64,000 nucleotides of DNA from Spirometra erinaceieuropaei (taxonomy: Eukaryota > Platyhelminthes > Cestoda > Diphyllobothriidea > Diphyllobothriidae): contig CACRXP010000174.1 in the NCBI GenBank assembly GCA_902702965.1, forward strand, positions 466,301 through 530,300, given 5' to 3'. This document shows, in pieces, positions 12,230 through 22,499 of this stretch (positions are counted from its first letter, which is position 1; every line of letters begins with the position of its first letter). The position numbers were made by a program, and so were the translations under genes. Below the pieces are notes generated by a model. That model saw nothing but the letters and a program-made list of their open reading frames with translations. It did no database searches and had not been told where the DNA came from.

Positions 12230-12432
12230 ATCTGACAGTTTCGTAGCATGGTCTTCTCCATTCCGGTTACATTTTTGCTGTTTTCAACAAAGGCGCTAAC
12301 TGGAACCTCTGATTTGCTTCCCGATGTGACCGCGAGGGGATGGGATTCCCCAAGGTGTGTCCTAGCGTTCCAAATATCATATCTCATAGGATCCCAAATG
12401 TGAACTTGAGATTTGTCGAAACATCCACAGAA
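12230..12432 (-). CDS. RasGEF-family gene, candidate exon E10
   Basis: This candidate exon of 67 codons plus two bases begins in phase 0 (acceptor ATTCTTCCAAG) and ends CAGAT|GTAAAC. The leftover AT is completed by the first base of E11, so the phase is right. The peptide starts FCGCFDKSQVHIWDP and continues to GSKSEVPVSAFVENS. VHIWD resembles the end of a WD-repeat strand, but a single such motif is not a WD40 domain. Support is composition, splice signals and phase only. The upstream junction crosses a 12.9-kb intron full of transposons, so missed exons there are possible. Confidence 0.45.
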
Positions 12433-15256
12433 CTTGGAAGAATACCATCGAAGCGGTCTTTTCGCGTATGCCTCTAAATGTGTATGCAAACATTTATCCG
12501 AATATTGTTGACTTTATCGGAGAACCAGCCATCTACTGTTAGACATTTTAAAGGTATATATTTTTGTCCGTTGCTTTTAAAGGTGTGTATTATGGCCTCC
12601 AACCATATTATTCAGGAAATGCCCGAAAATGTATTTTTTTGTGAGAATGCGGTCTGTATAGCTCATGCATAATAAAATGTCTGAGCAGCTGATATTTTGG
12701 ATTGTTTACTCGCAGTTGGAAGTTGAACACCCGAATGAGACACTAACGCTGAATCAATGTGGCGAAAGGGGAGGTTTTTAGAGTGAAATAAGGCGAAGGA
12801 CCACTAAAGTGTTTTGATACCTGCCCAGTCCATTAGACTGGGGTTTTGAAGGACAGACGATTATGTATATGACAAAAGAAGAGTAGCCTCAACTCGTGCC
12901 AACGACATTTGATGATGTCATTTTTCACACATATATCTGCAGGCGGGAGTCAAAAATGAGAAGTTATGCTCAGAGGAAATGCTAAACAGCCTAGTTAAGT
13001 TCCCCAAGGACGTCGAAATATCCTTTTACTTTTTACGGCTCCGCTCGGATGAAACCTTCGGAATAAGACATTCAGTCCTCTTTTGAACCTCTTTACTGCA
13101 TGAAAGTCCTTAAACAAACGTTTAGACACACCCACACACACAAAACAATTATGGATCCTCAACTCATTGATCGTTCTGGGAGGCATTTAGACAGAAAATA
13201 TTTTGTTACACAGAAAGTTTTGCTGCTTAGTCTCTGGGCAATTGCTACTAGCGAATATTTGACTGAGATTTTGAAACTTTCGCAGTGATTTGGCGTTGTT
13301 GCAAACAGAGGGTCACGGAGACTTTGGGTAGTCAGGTGATAAACTACGATACGCTTAAGCATTTGACGAAGACCGCCAAAGCTACGACCGCCAGAGAAAA
13401 TTTGAAAATAGTCTTAAGACTAGTTAAAAAGGGTAAGGCTGTTGCGGGAACATTTCACCACACTCGGTGATAGTTCAGTTACAGTTGGTAGTTCATTTTG
13501 TCTGAAAGCTAGCAGAATCGATCGAGCGTTTTGAATGTGCTGACGCAGAAAACCATCCAATCGTCACTTTGACTTTATATGAAGCTATAAATAAGATATG
13601 ACATTTACTCGCATAACAAGGCAATTCCTCGGCAAGACCTCAGTGGAAATCGACCTATGGTTAACTGGCCCGCACACAACTTCGATAGTTCTCCCTGTAC
13701 GGTAAGGGACAAAACACTTCTTGGAAAAGGGAACAGATTGCATCTGGAATTTGATCGAATGTGGAATTTAGTTAATTCGCATAAAGCTGCCTTGACTCGA
13801 TCAACTGAAACATGTTTGTGTAACCAAGTAGCCTTCCTAATGTCCGAGGTATGTGGAACCAATTTTTCGCGTGGCAAACCACTTGTGGGCATACGAGGGC
13901 GAATGAGCTGAACAGTTTCTAGTTGAGAAGGAACAAACGAAGGGTCTGACTCCTAGTTTTCTCTACACAGTCAATGTAATTGAGGCATCTGCTTAACATC
14001 GAAGAAGTTGGTCTGTGCTAGGTGTAATTACATCCTTACCGAAAAAGTTCCTTTCGGAACGCTGCATCTTTTGTATCTCGCTGTGTTTACCATTTATTTT
14101 CACCTAACCACTAACTAAGTCAAGATAAGAGCGGCCTGAGCCAACTTCACTTAAAAAGTACTTGCCTTAGCTGATTTCCTCCCCGTTGTTTGGAAATATA
14201 CCATCGATTGTTGTCTTTTCGTTGATCAAGTCATTGGCTCAGTCCTACTCGCCACATTGTATAACCAGTTGGGTTCGTCCGGAAAAGTCCACATGTGCAA
14301 ATTTACTTCGCCATGAAATATGCTCTAGTGGCCAAACAAACGCCCGCTGATCGATTTCGTACCTCATTCGTGGAGGTAATGTGCGTTAGGTTTTCGCGTG
14401 GTCCTATTGGCTGTTCTCAGGCCAATCAAGTAAGCGCTGTCTGCAGCTGTGCCAGCGAATAAAATCCTTGCACCGCGTCAAAGGTAATCGGCATTACGCA
14501 GGCCACCCAAAATCAAAAAACTTATTCTCAAGTGTCGTAAAGCGAGGATTGTTATTTGAGAGACCTAACATCGAACTCAACTTTTGAAGTGCGGCACAAC
14601 ACGCGTCAAGTAGGCAGAACATAAAAAACTTGGGGTCAGTTGAGGGTTTGTCAGCGGTGTGACTGTACGTGCACAGAATATGTGCGATTCAGGACGATGG
14701 GATTTCACCTAGGAAAAGATCACTGTTGCTTGATACTGAACATGCCTTCACACGCAATTGAATTATTATACTAACGAATGCCGCATGGAAAATACTACTG
14801 CCCTCTCATGCTGTTTCTAAAAGCGTATTCGATCAAGTTAGGCAGCCGGACGCGCACGACCACAGAGAACATGAAAAATGACTAACCTCTCATAAAGCCT
14901 TGTATGGAATAAGAATAGCTCACTGCCTTATTTTCAAGATACCATGAACTTCCGTGCACTAAACGCGTGGTCCTGCAAACCTCTGGATTTTCGTTTAGCT
15001 AGTAATACAAAATTAGAAAGTAGGCGGAATTTTAATTTTCGGCCCCAATAAAAATAACGTAGCTACAGAAGAATAAATATGCATGTTTACGCATTACGTA
15101 AGCAACTCTCTAATAATGTAACAGGCCAGGCACACTCATAGTGAACTGCTAATGTATTATACGCGGCATGTGTCCTATGGCACAGCGCTCGTTGCTGCCA
15201 CTAGCAAGCTGGCTGCCTAACAGAATAGGATCGAGCAAGATCATAACCACAACAGG

Positions 15257-15545
15257 AAGGATCACACACTTAATTCCTATGTAGATATATGCATACATGT
15301 ATACAGGCAGAATAGCGTTGACGACAAAGACAAGTGGGACTCGAATTGCTATTTCCGATTAATTGTCCGTCGTCAGCCAGCCATACGCAACCCCGAGGTG
15401 CGCGACACCCGGGGCTCGATTCCATAACCAATTAGAAAGAAGTCCAAGACCCTAACCATTGGGCCCTGGGCACGTTTTCCTGTCGGTTGCTATGGGGTAC
15501 ATCAACAATGGTAGAGGGGCGCCACCGATTGCGTTACGGAACTTA
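15257..15545 (+). mobile_element. PLE terminal repeat (plus orientation)
   Basis: This block is nearly the reverse complement of 17340-17620. The end GGTAGAGGGGCGCCACCGAT, followed by TGCGTTACGGAACTTAC, is shared exactly. Internal landmarks GACAAAGACAAG and GGGCCCTGGGCACG are also shared. It precedes a PLE coding region and is taken as the PLE pseudo-LTR. The similarity starts near the GGCAGAAT motif. Confidence 0.75.
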
Positions 15546-15579
15546 CTCATCCCTTTGTGTCACTGTGCTTGGTCTAGAG

Positions 15580-16700
15580 CCGCACAGGCATCCCGTACAG
15601 CATCAACTAGCAGCACGCAGCCATCGAGATATTTTTAAGTTCATTGAGGACGCCAAAGATCTCAACCCTAAGGGCATGGAGTAGTTCTCGCTAGACGTCT
15701 CATCTCTTTTTACGAACTTTCCGGTTGTCGAGACAGTTGATTACATCCGCGAATTCCTCTCAACCAATCAGCAGAAAATAGAAATTCCGACGAACACACG
15801 CAAAGAGCTATAACTAAGATGAACATTGAATGTGCAGTTCATTTCTGACAGCCGACCCCATAGAAAAATAGATGGCTTTGCTATGAGCTCGCCTCTTGGA
15901 CCTCTCCTAGCCAATATCTCCACGTGCAAGCTAGAGAAAAATCTGCCAAGCGATAAGATTAATAAGCTTAAGCATTGCGATCGCTATATTGGTGACATCT
16001 TTGCAATCACAACCACAGAGGCTAGCATAGCTACCCTCTTAAATGCGGTAAATCGGGCAAATCCGTCGACCAAATTCATGTTGGAGATGGAACTGGCTGG
16101 TTCGCCCCCTTCCCTAGATCTCCTTCTAGACAGGGGACTCGACGGTAGCATCCGAAGGAGCGTCTATAGAAAGGAAACCCGGTCTGGACAATACATGAAC
16201 TTCTGCAGTTTTGTGTCCCTCCAACAAAAAAAAATTGTCCGGTATTTGGCTCAAAGGGCCAGAAAGATTTGTTTCGCAAATAGCATCGAGGAGGAGCTTA
16301 GAAATATCCTGGACTTTCTCCGCGAAAACCGGTATCCAGACAGGTTTATCGCTGCGAGTGAACTCCTAAGAAGCCTCCTTGGTCAGACTGTCTCTCGAAC
16401 CTTCCCAGCAACAAGGATTCAAATACTGTTCTCTACTAACCCTATTTTATGCCGATAAGCTAAGGATAGATTGCCAACTCAGACCACATCAATGTGGATT
16501 TACACCTTTACTTGCTTCTGCGGAGTGAGTTATATTGGTCGATTGAGTCGGCGCCTATTCAAGGTAATAAGAGAACGCCTCCCGGCATGGGTGAGGAAAG
16601 GTCAAACTAGAAGCATAGAAATCGCCGTTCTCGCATATGTTGTTGATTCCGGACATCCTATGAACCCCAGCGACTCTTCGTGTGAATTATAAGGTCCATA
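15580..16700 (+). mobile_element. Penelope-like element, RT plus GIY-YIG, decayed
   Basis: The forward frames give a PLE reverse transcriptase interrupted by stops. At about 15.66-15.75 kb the fragment FSLDVSSLFTNFPVVETVDY (RT motif with the first catalytic Asp) is seen. At 15,826-16,458 there are 210 codons with KIDGFAMSSPLGPLLANIS, the usual GVAMGSPLGPLLAN block. The second active-site box reads YIGD instead of Y-X-DD, so one catalytic Asp is lost. GIY-YIG endonuclease follows at 16,471-16,692 (CGVSYIGRLSRRLFK ... VDSGHPMNPSDS). It is a dead copy. Confidence 0.85.
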
Positions 16701-17339
16701 GGGGTACCCTAAGCTACTAGGTCAGCGCCTGTAAACAACAGCAGAAGCAGCCGCCATAAGGTTACGAAAAGCAATCTCGTGAGCGCAGAAAAACCACGTT
16801 CGGGTTCCGCATCTACTGTGGTCAACTCCCGACTAACCGCGCAACTCTCCGCGCCCTTCCGCTCACACCGTAGCATTGGCTGCTATTACCCCCCACTCCC
16901 CTCCACATTCCCACACATGGCCTTTGTCTTAGGACAGACTTTAATCGATTTCTCTTATCACTGACATATTTTTACTTCAACCCCGTTTCTATAGAAATGT
17001 ACTGGCCTGACGAGAATTTATGGGAAGCAAACGTATGCTTGCCAACTGGTCTTCTAAATATGTTCAGAAAGAAATTACCGAAAATGACAAGTAAGCTTGG
17101 AATGGCCATTCTTGGCTCATTAGCCGTCATCAGTCCAGAATATTCATACGTAAGTCTGTAACCGCTGAGGCTCGCACGTGCGTTCGCTTTGTCAGATGCT
17201 CAATGCTTTAATGATTGGGCCACGGAGTCTTTGTCCTGTCTGTGGCGATCGAACATATTTAAAATGATAAATGTCGCTCACCGGTATGCGGTTGCCTGTG
17301 TGGCTCTGGGTCAAGCACAGCGGTGCAACGGGATACGTA
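16701..17339. other. PLE 3' remnant and unassigned sequence
   Basis: The first 250 bases are likely the decayed tail of the preceding PLE (CT-rich, no frame). The rest shows nothing recognisable. Confidence 0.4.
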
Positions 17340-17740
17340 AGTTCCGTAACGCAATCGGTGGCGCCCCTCTACCATTGTTGATGTACTCCATAGCAACCGA
17401 CAGGACAACGTGCCCAGGGCTCAATGATCAGGGTGTTGGACTTCTTACTAACGGGTCGTGCAATCGAGCTTCGGAGATTGCGCACCTTGGGGTTGTGTAA
17501 GGCTGGTTGGCAACGGCCAATTAGTCGAAAATAGCAATTCCAGCCTCGCTTGTCTTTGTTAGTAATTCCACTTTGGATGCATGCATTTATCAACATAGGT
17601 GACGATTCGATGTTCAGATAAATTATCCCGTTCATAAACCGCAAACGAAGATTATGAAGAAAGAAAGCTGATTTTATCGACCACACTGGGTTGGTGCTGA
17701 CGTTTCGGATATTTACACATGGTCTCCTCATTCATCTCTA
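17340..17740 (-). mobile_element. PLE terminal repeat (minus orientation) with hammerhead-like core
   Basis: On the minus strand this begins at 17,738 with a hammerhead-like tail (TATCCGAAACGTCAGCACC), then ATGAACGGGATAATTTATC, GACAAAGACAAGCG and GGGCCCTGGGCACG equivalents, ending CGTTACGGAACTTAC at 17,342. It is an inverted copy of 15257-15545. It lies immediately upstream of a PLE body that is followed by a plus-oriented copy at 19.26 kb, giving the arrangement repeat-body-repeat in opposite directions. Confidence 0.78.
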
Positions 17741-18990
17741 TCCCAACCGACCTCGCCATCAGCAATATTAATGAGCTTCTTCTGGAAAATTATGATGATT
17801 CTGATCAAAAACTTAAACGAACGAGCGTTACTGAACTCCTGAAATTATGCATCTGAACTTTCTTCATTTTCAACGACCGGGTTTACGAGCAAATGAGGGA
17901 GTACTGATCGACTCCCCCTGTATGGATTGATTACCAAGGCGCTTCGGCAAAGGCTTGAATGAGTGGTCATCCGTTCGTACTCCCCAAAATTCTGGGTCAT
18001 ATACGTCGACGACACATATGTCATAATCAGTAGGAGCGAACTTCAAGACTTGAAGGTTTTATCGAACTCGATATTCCTCGACATCCCATTTATAGAGGAA
18101 GAGGATAACAACAACCGGTTGCCTGTTTTGACGTAAATGTTACAAGGATGGCCAATGGGAGGATAAGGACAACGGTATACCGTAAGGCAACGAATAATAG
18201 ACACGGCCTCAAATTCCGGAGTGATGACCCTTCTGGTTGCAAAGGCAGTTGTGTCAGAACTCTCTTCTCTGTGGTGGTGGTGGTGGTGGTGGTGGTGGCG
18301 ACAAAGGGAAAATGGTGGGAGCGAAATACCGACATTCCATATTCACAGCCAACGGTTATTCACGATGTTTGTTGCTTGAGAACCGAAGAAAGCCTGCTCG
18401 TAAGCGACCTAACGATGGCATACAGGAGTTGTGACTCGCAATCCCCTACGCAAGGAATGTTTCGGAGGCGACAGCAAGAATCCTGGAACCCGATTGAGAC
18501 TGGGGCGGCCCATAAACCGGAATCCTTATCAAACGGTAGGTAATGAGATTCAAAGACATGCTATCGGCAACGGAACAATCATGAGTAGTCTACAGCACAT
18601 CGTGCCAAAATTGCAGAGCGAGGATTGTTGGTGAAACGGGCAAAAGCCTCTGCACATGATTGCATAGCACCAGCTTGAGGTCAACCGCGAGAACAGACTG
18701 TCAATGGTATACGGCCACATACAACAGGATAAGTACAGTTTCGTCTTTATAGAAGCAAGGACCACGGGCGGAGCAAATGAGAAGATGGTCAGACTGGTGC
18801 TCGAATGGTGGTCCTCAATTATAACAATCAACAGAACTATTGATCTTCATCCAGCCATCCAGGCTCTAGTCAGTCCAAGCGGGGCCGACAGCACTGGCGA
18901 ACAAATCACGGCTCCTCAAACAGTTGTCACCTTCACAGCAGGGGGAAGAGCCAGCCGGAGGTCACACGACAGACGCGATACGTCGACCCA
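17741..18990 (+). mobile_element. Penelope-like element body with YVDD reverse transcriptase
   Basis: The RT catalytic box reads FWVIYVDDTYVIISR, with YVDD at 18,002-18,013, so both catalytic Asp codons survive, although stops and frameshifts lie on either side. At 18,148 the C-terminal RT segment reads MANGRIRTTVYRKATNNRHG, then SCVRTLFS, matching the PLE block GR..T.VYRK...SCVRTLF. A GTG microsatellite then interrupts the frame. Remnants of the GIY-YIG region (DHVQQ-like and LEWWSS segments, 18.7-18.83 kb) align with the better copy at 20.4 kb. It is inactive. Confidence 0.82.
18271..18298 (+). repeat. GTG trinucleotide microsatellite
   Basis: An uninterrupted 28-base GTG run lies inside the decayed PLE reading frame, where it encodes Val or Gly runs depending on frame. 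It arose after or during decay of the element. Confidence 0.95.
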
Positions 18991-19256
18991 TCGACGCGCC
19001 GCACGTGATTAACACATGCGCCAGCAGCATGTGAGCCCATCTGGTTATGAGGGGAGGGCCTACGGGCCCACAGACCTTGCAGCGATTCTGACAGCCGGGT
19101 AGGGGACAGAAGTCACACGAATGCGCCAGCGGTCGGCCACTGAGGGACAAAATCTAATCCGCAGCCAGAAGGCAGGTTGTAGTTAGTTCGTCAGGCGTCC
19201 CTATAACACGAGACAAGCGGCGAGGCGGAACAAGTGGAGGCTACCAGAAAAAAACC

Positions 19257-19440
19257 CCACCACTCTGATGGTGGAAACGAGGAAATATTCTAAACATCAG
19301 CAAAAATACAGCGTTGTCCATGAAATCGCATCTTCTAGCTTTCATCTTCTTTTAGGAATAATGAACGGGATAAATATATGTGTATATAGGCAGAATGTTA
19401 TTACCGACAAAGACAAGGGGACTGAAATTTCAGAAGTGAT
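19257..19440 (+). mobile_element. PLE terminal repeat (plus) with degenerate hammerhead-like core
   Basis: CTGATGGTGGAAACGAGGAA is followed by ATATTCTAAACATCAGC, then AATGAACGGGATAAATATAT, GGCAGAATGTTATTACC and GACAAAGACAAGGG. The order matches the minus copy at 17.34-17.74 kb. The core has decayed (GAAACGUC became TAAACATC). It forms the 3' boundary of the 17.8-19.0 kb body. Confidence 0.75.
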
Positions 19441-20204
19441 TCTACCTATGCTGTTATATTTAGTCAGTGTTTTGCATGAACAGGCTTTCTGTAAATCGAA
19501 AATTGAAGTTTACACAAGTACAATCATTTGTGACATTTTGGCGATTATCCGTCTTTCCAAAAAACCAGATATTTCCGAACAACGCAACATTGCCTTTAAC
19601 ATGTCTTTTATATTTGTGATGCCCCAACTGTTGTTATTTATTTACATAGATATTAGGTCTATGCTCTGGTGTTGTTTTGCGAGAAATTAGCAATCATTCG
19701 TAAATTTCGACATTTTTTATGAGTTGGATCATTTACCGCGTTTATCAGGCGGGAGGAGACAGAGTCAGGGAATAGATTAATACGGGATTGTTTCGAATCA
19801 GTTTGCTTCCATTCGGACAGTTATAATCCTAACTACCAGCTGGGACCAGAAACATAGAACTGGCGCATCTGGTCCACTGAGGTCTACCAGATGGGTTATA
19901 AGCACTTCATCGAACCGAAGTTCATCAGTGCCTCGTCATCTGTCATTCTCTGTCGCTGCAGATCGGGTATTTATTCACTCAGGAATGAGCGCACACCTAT
20001 TCATTGGCTTCCAGAAGCAAACAAGCTTCGTATGGATGGTTATATCCCCGAACAGGCAAAGTCCTACCAGTTCGAGTACCAAGTGATCCACATCAGGGGT
20101 TGGGAATGACTGGCTGATGACGGCTACCAGGCCGAAGATGACCATTTCTGTCTCCTTTGTCTTCGTCGGCATCACCTTATATACATGATAGAATAGTAAG
20201 TACT
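19441..20204. other. Unassigned sequence between PLE copies
   Basis: Open frames here (for example 19,268-19,690) begin in the PLE tail and then become hydrophobic, random-looking peptide. No family resemblance is seen. Confidence 0.4.
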
Positions 20205-20860
20205 TACATGCCATATTTATGGCCAACGGTTACCCAAAGACCTTCATATGCAAGTGCAACAGGAAGCCTCACTTTGAGCTGTCGAACGGAGGAAACCCGA
20301 AGTTCTACCTTGCAATCCCTTATGTGGAAAACTTATCAGAGGCGACGCAATAATCTTGGAACCGTTCGGGATATGTGCGGCTTATAAACCAGATTTAACA
20401 ATCAGACAGCAAATAATGAGGCACAGAGTCCCGCTACTAGTAAGAAAACAATCAGCGGTGGTTTACAGCATACCATGCCAGAACTGTGATGCGAGGTATG
20501 TTGGTAAATCAGGCAAACGTTTTGGCACAAGACTGAATAAGCACCAGCTTGCAATCAACCGCAAGGTCAAGCTGCTTATGGTCTATGACCACGTACAGCA
20601 GAAGAACCACAGTTTAGCCTTTGAGAAAGCGAGGGTGATCGACCGAGACAATGATTAGATGGCCAGACTGATGCTCGGAAGTTGGTCCTCGACTGGCACA
20701 CTTAACAGAGCCATAGATCTGCATACAGCCTACCAGGCGCTACGCACAAGGCTTGAGTCAATACGGACAAGGCCACTAGAACAGCCGAACAAAATCGTCG
20801 ACAGCTGATGCCAGCGGAAAGCAGGAGAGAGGCCGGTGGAGGTAACGTGACCACCGCGGA
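20205..20860 (+). mobile_element. Penelope-like element, RT C terminus and GIY-YIG endonuclease
   Basis: The segment FELSNGGNPKFYLAIPYVEN is followed by LSEATQ, the PLE block PYV.GLSEA. After a frameshift the GIY-YIG domain reads VVYSIPCQNCDARYVGKSG, KRFGTRLNKHQLAI, and DHVQQKNHSLAFEKARVIDR. The Cys pair, the Y-V-G motif and the Arg/His/Glu positions expected in the nuclease are present, so this is the best preserved endonuclease in the window. The RT core is absent, so the copy is 5'-truncated. Confidence 0.85.
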
Positions 20861-21156
20861 ACACTACCTCCCCACGGTATCTATGAGACTGAAATAAACC
20901 CACACAAACACCAACAAATGATCAGTCCGTTGGTTGACGAGGGGCATGTCAACAAGCACGCTGACTAGCAAACAATTACGACGCTCCCAAAGGAGACAAA
21001 GGGGACGGGAGTCCACCGGCGCTCAATCTCGGAGAGGTCAATACTAATCAGCTGCGAACGGGCGGGTCATATTTCGTGAGTAGAACATGAATATAATATC
21101 AGGGAGGCATCAGGACTGAAGCAGTTTAGGCCAGGGGGAAAAACCAACACATTAAT
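20861..21156. other. PLE 3' noncoding region
   Basis: This lies between the endonuclease frame and the hammerhead-like tail at 21,158. It resembles by position the 18.99-19.26 kb interval of the neighbouring copy. Confidence 0.4.
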
Positions 21157-21287
21157 CTGATGATGGAAGCGAGGAAGTTTCCGGAATGTCAGCCCAAATA
21201 TACCTCGGTGCATGAACTCTTCACTTCTTTTTCGTCTTCTTCAAAGATGATGAGCACGATAAGATATCTGGACCTCAAATCTTCACG
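21157..21287 (+). mobile_element. PLE 3' tail with hammerhead-like core
   Basis: CTGATGATGGAAGCGAGGAA, then GTTTCCGGAATGTCAGCC. The CUGAUGA box is intact; the GAAAC box has decayed to GGAAT. It aligns with 19,267-19,304. The tail is interrupted at 21,288 by the mariner-like insertion. Confidence 0.7.
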
Positions 21288-21289
21288 TA

Positions 21290-22304
21290 CGGTAAGTGGG
21301 CTAACTCATGAAATCTCAACAGAAATTCCAAAATGCGTTTTCGTCTCGAAATGATTAATTAAGCAGGCCAATAGAAGCGAAAAGACAGGGTTATAAAACC
21401 AATCATCTTGCAGTATAATTTTTTAATACTTCAGTTACCCCAGGACGCCGGCTTTCGAACAAACTTCTTTCCGATTGCATGCGAAAACTATACTCTGCAA
21501 AAAGGACTACTTAAGTAGCATGCATTTTTCCATTGATTTCCGATGGCCTTAAAGATTCAATTATATTTCATGGAAAATATGCATAAAAATATTCATTATT
21601 TTGCTCATTTAGAAGAAAATTACGTCTTCCTTTAACTTAACACCCGATGAAAGGGTATAATTCGGTTTTGAAAAAGTTTCCAATTGTGAGATTTTTTAAT
21701 ACTGTGAAATGGCCCTTCATAAAACGTTATGTCTCTGTATTTACCATTGTGGCTTGTGAAGTTAACAGCGTGACTTAAATCCACTGCTTAATTTTATGAA
21801 CCCCATATGGTCTTCATCTAATACCGTAGAGAACTGTATGGTTTTCCGTACGCGGAAATTATACGGCATGTAGTTTGGGACCCCTGAATGCAAGTGTAAC
21901 GGCAGGTCGGGCTCAAAGTTATTCGGGAATCGGAAAAATTTCATAAAGCCAAATTATACACTGTCGTCGAGTGTAAAATTAAAGGAAGACGTAGTTTTCT
22001 TCTAAATGAGCAAAAGAATGAATATTTTTATGCAGATTTTCCATGAAATATAATTGAATCTTTAAGGTCCTCGAAAATCAATAGAAAAAATGCATGCTAC
22101 TTAAGTAGTCATTTTTTGCGGAGTATGGTTTTTGCATACAGACAGAAAGAAGTTTGTTTGAAAGCCGGCGTCCTGGGGTAACTGAATTATTATAAAATTA
22201 TACTGTAAAATGATTGGTTTTATGACCCTACTTAATATGTCATTTCGAAACGAAAACGCATTTCAGAATTTCTGTTGATATTTTATGAGTTAGCTCACTT
22301 ACTG
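21290..22304. mobile_element. Long-TIR mariner-like (TA-flanked) foldback element
   Basis: The two ends are inverted repeats about 370-400 bases long. The left end begins CGGTAAGTGGGCTAACTCAT and the right end, reverse-complemented, begins CAGTAAGTGAGCTAACTCAT. Matching inner landmarks include GGACGCCGGCTTTC and TACTTAAGTAGCATGCAT. A TA dinucleotide lies outside each end (21,288-21,289 and 22,305-22,306), the target duplication of Tc1/mariner elements. The spacer holds a minus-strand open frame of 60 codons (21,762-21,944) with no transposase signature. It is probably non-autonomous. CAGT ends plus TA are consistent with, but not proof of, the mariner superfamily. Confidence 0.78.
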
Positions 22305-22499
22305 TATATATATGTAGTGGATAGTCGTCAGAAAATGGTTGTGCTCGTGGATTTTAAAGCTGATTTTGCCAACTCGTCGCAGATGAAATTATAGTGGGAG
22401 ATGAAATTTTCGCACTAGTGCTTGGAGGCCCAGACAGAGATAAGCAGGCGTCCTTGGAAGGGGTGGTTTATATTGTGCTATGACTTATAAAATATGGAT

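Noticed and set aside
12230..12432. A WD40-repeat protein, from the VHIWD motif in E10
   Set aside because: Only one such motif occurs, without the GH...WD spacing or repetition that defines WD repeats.
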